Position numbers and translations under genes: made by a program. From positions 41,383,725 through 41,447,724 of the forward strand of contig NC_012876.2 of NCBI RefSeq assembly GCF_000003195.3: a stretch of DNA of 64,000 nucleotides, read 5' to 3'. This DNA is from Sorghum bicolor. Taxonomy: Eukaryota; Streptophyta; Magnoliopsida; Poales; Poaceae. How positions within the stretch are numbered: position 1 is the stretch's first letter; the number at the start of each line of letters is the position of its first letter. Of the stretch, positions 54,685 through 64,000 are shown piece after piece. The notes beneath the pieces were generated by a model that ran no database searches, was not told where the DNA came from, and saw only the letters and a list, made by a program, of their open reading frames with translations.

Positions 54685-55712
54685 ACTAGTATAATGCCCG
54701 TGCTAACGCGATGATTTTTTCTAGGGAATACTATAGTAATTTTTTTAGAGTTTTAATTTTGGGTAATTGTTTTTAAGTCTATATACATTTTATGAATCAT
54801 CAGTACAAAAAGACATATTTATATTTTCTCTAACTTTTAAATCGAATATTGGATATCTTCAGGTATGTTGTTGTAGCACTCGTTTGCATGACTCGCCAAA
54901 ATTTCATCCAAGAACTCCGTCCTTAGTGATCTTGATAGCTATGAATGACAGATAATATTTTGTCAATATTTAATCGTTCATTGACGCAAATATAGTTGGA
55001 GACTGCATGAGTTTATATTATTTATCAGCGGCAATCTTACACCATTCCATAGCTTTATGAAATTGTATACAAGAAAGCCTCCCAAGTTCCTATACAAGAT
55101 CAATTGTTTATTTGGTGTACAAATCTAAAATATTTGTTACAACTACAACAAACTTGAACCAAATGATAAGTGATTAGCAGTCTTTATAGTTTGATGTAAC
55201 CTTTGTTACACATGAAGGGTATTCTCACCGCCATGAAGATATACGGTGCTTCCTCCTTGATTTTGATAGTCCCATGGCGAGCATGAACATTCTAGGAATA
55301 GCTTGGACCTTGGAATGTAGTTGTATATGCCATATCTTGACTAAAACCAGGCAAAGAAGTTTGTTCTTGTAGTGGATCCATAATATGAACAATTTTGTTT
55401 TGCATGTCTATTATGAATAAAATGTACAGTCCATCCTGATAATAGGATAGTAGAATCTAAGACACATAAAAAGAGAATATTTGATTGGTAAGTACAAAAA
55501 ATTAATTAAACAATGTATGTAGTAAATAAAACTTAACTTACATTGCTAAAGTCATTTATATGATATTGCATGCTAGGCCAACAAGTCAAGTACTTTTTTA
55601 AATTTTTCTTGATATACTTTGTTAACAGGTCCACAACATCGTGGATCTCGTACAAACCTAGCTATTTTGTGATGCAGCCTTCTGCCATCCTCGATATTCA
55701 CGTTGGTAATCA
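54685..55712 (-). pseudogene. Decayed Ulp1/C48-peptidase-like gene fragment, possibly transposon-captured
   Basis: Minus-strand pieces resemble exons of the Ulp1-like proteins carried by plant DNA transposons. Around 55,580-55,712: RRLHHKIARFVRDPRCCGP and VYQEKFKKVLDLL. Around 55,315-55,440: GLYILFIIDMQNKIVHIMDP, like the core of C48 peptidases. Around 54,848-54,925: EFLDEILASHANECYNNIPE, like their C-terminus. Pieces are separated by AT-rich, intron-like or decayed sequence. The left border carries TACTAGTATAATGCCCGTGC, a word I associate with grass repeat ends but cannot assign. Similarity was judged by eye; identity is tentative. Confidence 0.4.
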
Positions 55713-57210
55713 TATTGACACTTACTAACACCACTTAGATACTAGGTTGTCATCCCCGGTATGGTGCCAGAGTGTACAAAGGTATTTATAAATATGGAGG
55801 CTCTCTAGAAAATAATTTATTCTATCCGCAAGCGCACAGATAAAACACCTCATTGTAGCATTTCACCAGGTAAGTATTCCAGGTATCGTTATTTATAATT
55901 TTGCTTAAGAGGAGATAAAAATAAGGATAAAATCTATCAAGGCATAGGCTAGAGATAAACTTGCAAGAACATGATTACTAATGAGGAACTCGTCACACAG
56001 TCACTTACTTTTGGGAGGGGGGTAAGCCATAATAATAATGATAATGAAATATAAGCTCGTGGGTAAATAACACAGCGATTAGAAAATAGACTACTCCTCA
56101 TATATGTAAGGTGACGTCGGATTAGCTAGAGAATAGATTCTAAATTATCTACTGTCTACTAAGTCACAATCTACTTTAGTTATCTACAAGATCATATATA
56201 GCATAAAAGACTCTTCATTCATGTATAAGGAACATTGCTAAAGTAAATCAGAGCATCGCAAGACTTACTCCGCAATACAAATTCTGCCTGTCCTATCAAC
56301 GAAGGGTGGATTATATAAGAAAAAACGAAGCTGTCACTCTCGCGAACTACCACACGACCCGGCCAATAGGATACATTTGCAGGTAAATAACATCTAAGCA
56401 CCACGCCTACATGTGATCTAATACTTAACTCCCACGTGTCAAGAGCTAAGCGCTTTGCAAACTTATACATAAACTTATTATCAATCATAACTATATCAAA
56501 TATAGAACCAGAGCAAACTAAGAGCATAATAAATAGAGACATAATGCAATTAGAATAAAGTAGTAGAGAAAGATATGAAATAATACCAATCTTTATTAAC
56601 GAAGATCCGAATCCAGAGCGCTAGGCTCTACTTCTCTAATTCTATCTAATCAATCCTCTAAACTTGAAGGATTAGTTAGCAGCTAATTCTAATTCTCTGT
56701 GGGAGAGAAGATCTAAAACCCTAACTTTGATGGCTACCTCTGATAATGATTTCTCCTCTCCTCCTGGGTGGAGAGGCCTTGATTATATAGTCCTTTCAAG
56801 TGAATTTGGGCCGTCGAATCAAACCGACATTGATTGAACGGTTATCCTTGATCCTTTAGGTCGGTGGAGCATAATCCACAAAGTTGATTGTGATTGGCCC
56901 CGAGGACAGGGCGGGCGCCCAAGGGGGGAGGGCGGGCGCCCTGCCCCCGAGCCCGTCCGGTCTCCTGTTCGTTCCCGTGGCTTCTGGACTCATATAGGTT
57001 AAGGAAAATTGCGCGGCATGTAATGATCTCATTGTAAACATGACATGTGGGCCTTCTCTTCATATTTTTTGATAACCCCCTGCAGAAATAGAAAACACCA
57101 AAGCTCGTGGAATTCTGTCAGATAAAACCCTAATTCTAGATGTTTGGTGCATATTGATCCTTTTCCATGTTTAGTTGATGATTAAATTTAGTACTTAAGG
57201 ACCGTCAACA
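55713..57210 (-). repeat. 3' LTR of A3
   Basis: 1,498 bp, ending CCGTCAACA. Its first bases are TATTGACA instead of TGTTGACA, so the terminal dinucleotide has mutated. GC boxes at 56,930-56,941 and 56,909-56,920 (21-bp spacing); a TATA-like box (CTATATAATC, minus) lies near 56,781-56,790. The minus-strand ORF 56,219-56,542 is homologous to those in the A1 LTRs. Confidence 0.9.
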
Positions 57211-57250
57211 AACTTCCCCAAGCTTACCCTTTGCTCGTCCCTGAGCAAAC
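57211..57250 (-). other. Polypurine tract and hairpin of A3
   Basis: Same arrangement as A1: TTGCTCAGGGACGAGCAA then AAGCTTGGGGAAGTT against the LTR, with one G changed to A in the tract. Confidence 0.82.
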
Positions 57251-58761
57251 AGCTAAACTCAGATGGATCAGGAGTTGCTTCGATGTTTTCTTTCCTGACA
57301 GGCACACATGCTTTCACATAAAAATTCTTCGAGATTAGAGTGAAGTGTCAAGGGGCTTAGTACCTGCACTTAAGTCTTAAGTAATCGAAAGACAAAATAA
57401 TTAAGTCAAGCACTATTCCTCCTCTCTATACTTCACCTTTGTTCCAGAGTTTTGCATAAGTTTTCAAAAATAAAACTCAGAGTTCCCAGCTAAGATTCTC
57501 TCAAGTCTCTCTATCTGTGGTATTTATGGATCCTTACAAAGATGTCACCTACCTATAGCTAGTGAAATATTTAAGTGGAGCTCATAGGTGTGAAAAACAG
57601 CTCATACATATGTTGTCTAATCGAGCCATGGATCCAAAGGAACTCAGCATATAATTAAATTAAGATGTGCATGTGTGGTGGAGTAAATGATAGTGATGGT
57701 AAAAATGTAAAAGTGATGATAAAACTTACTTCTCATTGCTCCTCATATTGTTATCTCTCCCCTTCTTTGATCTTTGCTTTGGGAGAACATGGGCTATCTC
57801 TTGTTTTTTTCAGGTGGGTAATAAATACCCCTAATTCTACTGTCGGACACTTGTCCATTTTTTCCGCTCAGGTGGGCATCTATGTACCCCTAATTCTACT
57901 CCGGACACTTGTCCATTTTTACCTCTTGTCTCACTCTCTTTTTCTTTCTTTTTCTTTCGAGGTTCCAGGCACTTGCCCCTTTTTATTTCCTCGTATATTT
58001 TTGCATAACCCATGCCTCTTCTGCATTGAATCTTTTTAAAGAGAGAAAATAGCAACACTTGAGACAGTGAGTGATAATATTTTTAGCAATTTTAATGAAT
58101 GGTGGTGAATGGTGTAGTGGATGTGTGCAAGTGAATATCTTAATTTAACCACATGAAAAGCTCCTAAGGGTCTACACAGCTCGATCAAACTCAATGTGAA
58201 TATAAGTAGGAAAAGATATTATAGCAAATATGGTTGTGGTAGGAAGTTTGTCGTGCTAGAAACTCATCATGTGATTTGCAAGTTTTCAAAATAAATCTCC
58301 AGAGCTCAGTGTAGTAGGAACAAGATAAACACCAGCTAAAACTTTATATCATGTCCTTCTCTTACCTAGGCTTTAGTTTTAGGTTCATGCTTCCCATAGA
58401 TAGTAATTTCAGTTTTAGTAATTCCTGGAAGAACTCTAATATAAAAGCTAGGTACTCAAAAGTAAGTAAACAGAGCAACTGTTCATCATTTCCATCAAGC
58501 ATCTTTTTGGTCTTTTTATTTTTCTAGAGATTAACACTTGGCAGATAAATAAGCACACTTATCTACACACTCTTTTTATTTTGTTTTCATTTTTATAGAA
58601 TGCAGTAAATTAAAGAAAGAAAATATTTATTGAGTTTTCTAAGTTTTTCTCTTTAAGATAAATAAAACACTAAAACAGAAAAGAATAAATAAGAAGGGCA
58701 AATAAAAACTTACTTGATAAAACGGGGAGGAACTCCCTCAAGCTGGATGTGGTTGTCGGTC
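57251..58761 (-). other. 3' non-coding region of A3
   Basis: AT-rich and colinear with A1 11,101-12,585. It repeats the CGGACACTTGTCC/ACCCCTAATTCTACT units at ~57,828-57,920. An internal purine tract (CAGCTTGAGGGAGTT, minus) lies near 58,730-58,745 next to the ORF3 stop. No coding sequence believed. Confidence 0.7.
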
Positions 58762-59583
58762 TTACCCAATGTTCCAGAATCGCATCATGGTGGTGATGTT
58801 GTCGTTCATTGTCGTGGTGTCTTGACTTAGTTCTTGTACTGCAGTGGCGTGGTTCTGGTTCCACTTTTGTTGTTGTTCTAGGAGTCGTCCATGTTCTGCT
58901 TGCGTATTCTGGATGTCAAGGAGGGTGTTGTCGGTACGGGTGAAGAAGGCGTCGGCCTTTTGGTAGTAGTCGTTCGTGAAAGCATAAGAGGCGTTGGAGT
59001 ACCGTCTTGCATCGAATTTGGGCGGGGGTCTGGACCCTGAAGCTCCATATGGATCAGTGGAGTGCCTGCCCGTACGGAAAGGCAGGTTTGTCCACTCGTG
59101 ATCTTGGCCCTCCGGCCATGTCTCCAGTGTTGGCTCTTGTGGTTGAGCATGTCGAACCCATGGGTCCCGAAGGACTCGGGGGTATTAGTCGCAATAATGC
59201 AGGTGCGCTGCTTCTTCTGGCCCGGGATCAGCTCCATACCAGGTGCGTTCTTGATGGGTGGTCATCCTTTCAGATGCCACTCGTTGTGGAGCTCTCTGGT
59301 TTACTGGTGTCACTGTTTCTTGTAGCAAGATAGGATCAAGAGTGGGGGTGTGAATGAAATCCTTATTCTTTTGCTGCTGGTAAACTTCCTTTTCCCTACG
59401 GGTCTTTAGTCCAAGGTCTCCTGTCTTGAGGAGGACCTTGACTTGCGGATCAGATGAAGATGACGGAGCTTGCGGGGGTGTCGGGTCGACGCTCATCTCT
59501 GACTGGTGTGAGGAATGTCGGGATGAACTCCTTGTACCAATGTTCTTGAGGACCTTCCCTGCGTTCTTCACCTTCTTGAACAT
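58762..59583 (-). pseudogene. ORF3 of A3, lacking the ATHILA-ORF1-like domain
   Basis: From ATG 59,581-59,583 to TAA 58,762-58,764, the same start and stop as A1 ORF3. The N-terminus MFKKVKNAGKVLKNIGTRSS and the Gln/His-rich C-terminus match A1, but the 245-codon middle is absent and the join (GAAACAG/TGACACC near 59,313) lies exactly at A1's GT-AG boundaries. One TAA at 59,185-59,187 splits the frame; the TGA and TAG of A1 are sense here. Function unknown. Confidence 0.78.
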
Positions 59584-59602
59584 CCTATAGACAAAAGTTG
59601 AC
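59584..59602 (-). promoter_or_regulatory. Splice-acceptor-like site upstream of A3 ORF3
   Basis: The minus strand reads CAACTTTTGTCTATAG|GATG, one base before the ATG, parallel to A1. Confidence 0.45.
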
Positions 59603-59930
59603 ACACATACAACTAGTGGAAAATGTGTGAGAGAAAAAATGTTAGTGGTGAGCTGTCCGAAATGTCAGTAGTCCAGGGGTTAGTCGTTCAAGACAAGTTT
59701 TTATTTTGGCCGCACCTCCCCCTAAACAACTTTTACTTCGCTTTGGACAGCGGGATCACTACTTTATAGGTGAACCTCACTCTTTTACTCAGAGACTACC
59801 AACCTCTCTTCCACTCTTCTCTTCCTCACTACTATCCTTCTTTCTTCACTACAAGAGCTCCTACTCTGGAAACTAAAACTTGCGTGGTTTTCTGGGAGGC
59901 TTGTGTGATGGAGATGGAGGCAGGAGGTGG

Positions 59931-59988
59931 CAATTTATAGGAGGAAGGGGGGACAGGGCGGGCGCCCTCTATAGGTGGGCGGGCGCCC
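59931..59988 (-). promoter_or_regulatory. Internal promoter-like module of A3 with paired GC boxes
   Basis: GC boxes GGGCGCCCGCCC (minus) at 59,977-59,988 and 59,956-59,967, 21 bp apart, followed by CTATAAATTG at 59,931-59,940. This is the LTR promoter grammar in an internal position ~350 bp upstream of ORF3. Confidence 0.55.
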
Positions 59989-60171
59989 ACCTTTGGTGCC
60001 CATCCAAGCTGCAACTTTTCTATTCCCTCCTTTGCTTAATCTTTAAGCCAAAAAATAATTCATGGGTAGTGGTTGGTCAGTGAAAAAGTGCTGGTGAGTG
60101 GAGATATGTTGGTGGATCAAATAATATGATGGGATGTGTGTGTACGACATGTTGGACCCAAGGAGTGTGGG

Positions 60172-62235
60172 TCATGCTTCTAGAAGATTGCTATAATTAA
60201 ATATAATGCTGGAAAATCTATGAGAATTGAAATTTATTGGAATGACAATGAAGAATATTTTTGTGCCTAAACAATAATTACCTTCTAAATTACCTTCCTC
60301 CGGAGATGGTGTCTCCAGTGGTTCTTCTTCATGAACTTCCTTCACTGTAGAGTCTCTCTCTGGTCGGGGCTTGAATGTGAAGTGTTCTTCTTGTCCGTTT
60401 ATGTTGAACTTGATTTCTCCCTTCCCGACATCAATGTGGGCATTGGCAGTGCTCAGAAATGGCTTTCCAAGGATGATGGATACTTTTGAGTCAGGACTCA
60501 TGTCCAGTACCACGAAGTCTACTGGCACAAGGAAATCTCTTATCTTGACTGGAATGTTTTCGGCGATACCCAACGGGTGTCGAACTGATTGATCTGCTAG
60601 TTGCAGGCACATTGATGTTAGTTCTAGGGTCGTATGCTCAAGCTTCTCGTAGACTGATGTTGGCATCACACTGACACTTGCTCCTAGATCACATAGTGCA
60701 TTATTGAAGTGTTGGTTTCCGATCGAGCAATCAATGGTGGGACATCCTGGATCCTTCTTCTTCCTTGGTGGTTTGTTGAGGATGGCCGCACTACATTCTT
60801 CTGTCAGCTTGATAACCTCAGTGGTGGGCAGTGGTTGCTTCTTGTTAAGAATATCTCTGATGTACTTTGCATATGTAGGTACCTGTATGGCATCAAGCAG
60901 AGGTATGTTGACATATAATTTCTGAATGACCTCTACAAACTTACCAAACTGCTCATCCGACTGCAGTCCTCTGTTTCTTCTGGGAAATGGCAAATAGTTG
61001 GTGTCGTAAAAATCTTTCCTCATTTCTCCAGTTCTTAGTGGTTGTAGCAGATCTTCTGCTTCAACTGGGCTTTCTTCTTCTATCACTGCTGGTTGCACTG
61101 GTGCTGATGTTCTTTGTCTCTCTTTTGGGTATGGGGGATCCCTGGTGGCTTTGCCTCCTCTAGTAGTTATGTTCTTTACCTGCTCAATGTTAGTGGCAAC
61201 AGGCAACGCAGCAGCTAGCTTTATTAATTTAAGCTCTACCCTTTCATTAAGAGTGTTGTGCTCATCAAAAGAAGTTAATAGAAAATCCATTTTATTCTGT
61301 ATGTCTTTTAGAGATGATTCATTTGTGTCTAGCCTTTGTTTAACTTCATCATTAGTTTTGGTTTGTTGAACAATTATCTCTTTTAATGAAAGTTGCTTGA
61401 AAGTATTACCTGAATTCATACCTTTGCTATTGGGTTGACGTGAAGTGGTTTGGTATTTTAATGCTGTCTCACTGGCCCTTTTATCTTCTTTGAACTTGGC
61501 CCTCTGGTCAATCAAATAGATCAAATTTTCCATCTTGGTTGATAATGCATTTACTTCTTCTGGTATTTCTTCAGTTTGATGACACTGTTGAGCTTTATCT
61601 TGGAACCAGCTTTGGATTTCTGCTATCTTATCCAAAAGTATCTCTACTTTTCCAATTGTAAGCTCCAAGAATGATCTCTTAGCAGATGCATCTAGGCACT
61701 CACGAGCCTTCTGGGTTAATCCATGGTAGAAGGTCTGCATAAGTAACCATGTGGGCATTCCATGGTGAGGATAATCTAATATGTATCCTTGAAAACGCCC
61801 CCATGCTTCTGAAATAGTTTCTGTCTTCTGCTGTTGGAAACTGACAATATTTCCTCTTAAGGCAGCTGTCTTGCCCATTGGGAAAAACTTTGATAGAAAG
61901 GCATCTGACAAGTTCGTCCAGTTGTTGATGTTATCTTGATGAATGTAGAACCACTTCCTTGCTTTCCCTTCTAGTGAGAATGGAAAGAGGCGAAACAGTA
62001 TGACGTCTTTGTCGACTCCGTTGATGTGGATTGTGCTTCCAATCTCTAAGAAATTCTGCAAGTGTGCACTAGCATCTTCAGGTGCCTTTCCACTGAATTG
62101 TGTAGCTTGTACCAAATTGATGAGGCTTGACTTGACCTCAAACTCGGGTGCTCCTTCTTCTACTACAAATCTTGGACCAGTTGGAATGTTCTCAAGGCTT
62201 GGAGCAGAGAATTCTCATAGGGTCTTCTGTGCCAT
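60172..62235 (-). pseudogene. Gag-protease of A3 (one early TGA, altered end)
   Basis: Begins at ATG 62,233-62,235; a TGA at 62,215-62,217 follows six codons later, after which the frame is open to 60,172. Gag blocks SSLINLVQATQFSGKA and RLFPFSLEGKARKWFY, then coiled-coil-like stretches (LKEIIVQQTKTNDEVKQRL), then the protease (LCDLGASVSVMP; SIILGKPFLSTANAHID, with Lys where A1 has Arg). No CCHC knuckle. The last ~35 residues are a novel tail produced by the spacer deletion that removed the original stop region. The early TGA might be bypassed by initiation at a downstream codon. Confidence 0.82.
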
Positions 62236-62512
62236 AGCTTCAACAATTGGTAGCTAGCTTCTTCTTTCTTTCTTGATTGCTTTGGTTGTGATGATGAAGA
62301 GTTGAATGTACCAAAGTCAATCCTGATATTCCCTGTATAAAAATATAAACATAGAAAAACAACAGGGTGAACCTGCCAAAGCAGAGATGCCTTGTTATGA
62401 TTTCTCACTTAGTAGCTGTTGTATGCAATTATTTCTCTATAGTCTAGTCTAATATTTTATGTGAATAACCTTGACTGACTTCCTGACTTTTCTTACCGTT
62501 TCTTCTTCTATT
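62236..62512 (-). other. 5' leader of A3
   Basis: Homologous to the A1 leader at 16,973-17,318; AT-rich with no credible ORF. Confidence 0.6.
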
Positions 62513-62529
62513 CCCCGGCAACGGCGCCA
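62513..62529 (-). other. Primer binding site, tRNA-Asp (A3)
   Basis: Plus strand CCCCGGCAACGGCGCCA, identical to the tRNA-Asp 3' end. Confidence 0.95.
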
Positions 62530-62537
62530 GAAATGCT

Positions 62538-62857
62538 TGTTGACACTTACTAACACCACTTATATACTAGGTTGTCATCCCCAGCATGGTGCCAGAGTGT
62601 ACAAAGGTATTTATAAATATGGAGGCTCTCTAGAAAATAATCTATTCTATCCGCAAGCGCACAGATAAAACACCTCATTGTAGCATTTCACCAAGTAAGT
62701 ATTCCAGGTATCGTTATTTATAATTTTGCTTAAGAGAAAAATGGAGATGAAGATAAGGATAAAATCTATCAAGGCATAGGCTAGAGATAAACCAGTCACT
62801 TACTTTTGGCAGGGGGTAAGCCATAATAACAATGATAATGAAATATATGCTCATGGG
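62538..62857 (-). repeat. 5' LTR of A3, truncated by A4
   Basis: TGTTGACACTTACTAACACC onward, matching 55,713 onward for ~320 bp, then interrupted at GCTCATGGG by the A4 LTR. This copy keeps the TG terminus lost in the other LTR. The likely target duplication is ATGGG (62,853-62,857), unconfirmed. Confidence 0.85.
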
Positions 62858-64000
62858 TGTTGACGGTTCTTAAGTATCAATTTTAATAATCAAATAAACA
62901 AGTGAAAGGACCAATATGCAACCATCACCTAGAATTAGGGTTTGATCTGACAGAATTCCACGAGTTTTGTTGTTTATCTGTTTCTGCAGGGGGTTATCAG
63001 GAAATAAGGAAGAAAGGCCCACATGTCGGGATTACATAGAGATATCAACGCACCGCGCAATTTTACATCATCTAGAAGACTCCAGAAGCCACGAGACCGA
63101 AGCGGAGGCGAAGCTGGGCCAGGCCCAGGGCGCCCGCCCTGGAAGCCTGGGCGCCCGCCCCCCTGTTGGAGCCAATTCAGGACTCCTTCGCTCGGGATAT
63201 TCCACCGACCTATTGGATCAAGAAAAACATAGTACCACATCGGCTATCGACCCAAAAACGCATAGAAGGGGAGGACTATATAAGCGAGGCCCCCTGGCCC
63301 CTGGAAGACATGAAGAAATTATCATAGAGACTGAGGGGTGCCCTCGAAGGAAAACCTCTTCTCTAATTAATATTTCTTTTTAGGCTTAGCAATCAATGTA
63401 AGGTAGAAATAGATCTTCTAGTTTCTACTAGATTGAGAGAGATAGAGTGGAGGTGTAGAGTGGAGGAAGCTCGGCCTGTCGGTGTCTACTCCAAGCTTGT
63501 ACCTGCGGGATCAAGTTCTCCTAACCCGAAGCTTGCTCCTAGGATTCTTCAGTAATTCGACTTCTAAATTCTAGTAAGTTCTTGTTTTATTGTTCTTATG
63601 GTTTATGAGTTTACTTTAATCTCTTCGCGTAGAGTTTAGAGTAATCATTGCTGGCGTAAACGTGGTGTTTAGGCTGGGGTACTCATAGATATTCCCTGAC
63701 TAGCTGGACCGTGGTAGTAGTGAGGAACGTGACAATTCCGAGCTACCTTTGTAGATCACATCTCGTTAGCAGGAAGGATAGGGTTTATAGGTGCGGGTTG
63801 AACATCCTTTGTGGTGTCTAGATTCCGTTAGCCTCCCCATTAGAACAATAGATCATCCTTACCAAGGTTAGAAGGAGACTACGGTTGCAGTCTTCTCTAT
63901 TTATCACTCACATCGAAAGACATTCTTTGTGCCTAAAGGTTAGTAGTAATAGACCGGTTAGTCAGATGCACTCTTTCTCCTAGTGGTAAAAAAATAAATA
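62858..64000 (+). repeat. A4, LTR of a fourth A-type element (runs off window)
   Basis: Starts TGTTGACGGTTCTTAAGTATC, homologous to the A2 LTR, in plus orientation. GC boxes at 63,128-63,139 and 63,149-63,160 (21-bp spacing); ACTATATAAGCG near 63,274 as TATA box, then CCCCCTGGCCCCTGG. It reaches the AGTGGTAAAAA word that lies ~240 bp from the LTR end in A2. It could be a 5' LTR of a complete element or a solo LTR. ORFs 62,967-63,383 and overlaps are shadows. Confidence 0.85.

Larger units (their letters stand above)
55713..62857 (-). mobile_element. A3, pol-less Athila-like element, spliced-looking ORF3
   Basis: Minus-strand relative of A1 with 3' LTR 55,713-57,210, internal 57,211-62,537 and a 5' LTR starting at 62,538 that is cut at 62,857 by A4. 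Gag-protease is nearly intact, ORF3 lacks exactly 735 bp relative to A1, and a ~190-bp spacer segment is also missing. No reverse transcriptase or integrase. The remaining 5' LTR and right target duplication lie beyond the window. Confidence 0.9.

Overview
This window is intergenic heterochromatin of a large plant genome. It is almost certainly a grass (Poaceae) and plausibly a panicoid, but no host gene is present to fix the species. Essentially every base belongs to long-terminal-repeat (LTR) retrotransposons inserted into one another. The classes seen are Ty3/gypsy: a Tekay/Del-type chromovirus with ~4.5 kb LTRs, Tat-like elements, pol-less Athila-like elements primed by tRNA-Asp, and a pol-less gag-protease family with an initiator-Met primer site. 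I found no intact host gene, tRNA, rRNA or CRISPR array.

Left half (1-37,689), a five-level nest, all on the minus strand. A degenerate element Y (34,987-~37,689) is interrupted by a Tat-like element H1 (pieces 1-4,379 and 33,968-34,986). H1 is interrupted by a pol-less element X1 (4,380-33,967). X1 is interrupted by a Tekay-type chromovirus T1 (5,160-30,262, target duplication GTATC). The left LTR of T1 is interrupted by Athila-like element A1 (9,543-18,860, target duplication GTTCA).

Right half (37,690-64,000). A solo-like Tekay-type LTR S1 (37,690-~41,825) is followed by a plus-strand Tat-like element H2 (41,826-53,527). H2 is split by a young plus-strand Athila-like element A2 (43,582-51,860, target duplication ATCAT) and then broken by a truncated second member of the X family, X3 (53,528-54,684). 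A ~1 kb decayed Ulp1/C48-peptidase-like fragment follows. Next comes a second minus-strand Athila-like element A3 (55,713-62,857), whose 5' LTR is broken by the LTR of a fourth relative A4 that runs off the window.

How the parts work. A1, A2 and A3 share a primer site, polypurine tract, 3' region and promoter architecture, but none has reverse transcriptase, RNase H or integrase. They carry only gag plus aspartic protease (two protease-like domains in A2) and, in A1/A3, a third ORF. LTR pairs of A1 and A2 differ by only ~1% or less, so they moved recently and must have been mobilised in trans. Most striking is that A3 lacks exactly 735 bp of the third ORF. In A1 that segment has GT...AG ends, is in frame, is open, and encodes an ATHILA-ORF1-like domain; this looks like a coding intron (exitron) removed by splicing before reverse transcription. 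All A-type LTRs, and one internal site upstream of the third ORF, carry a pair of 12-bp GC palindrome-like boxes spaced exactly 21 bp apart.
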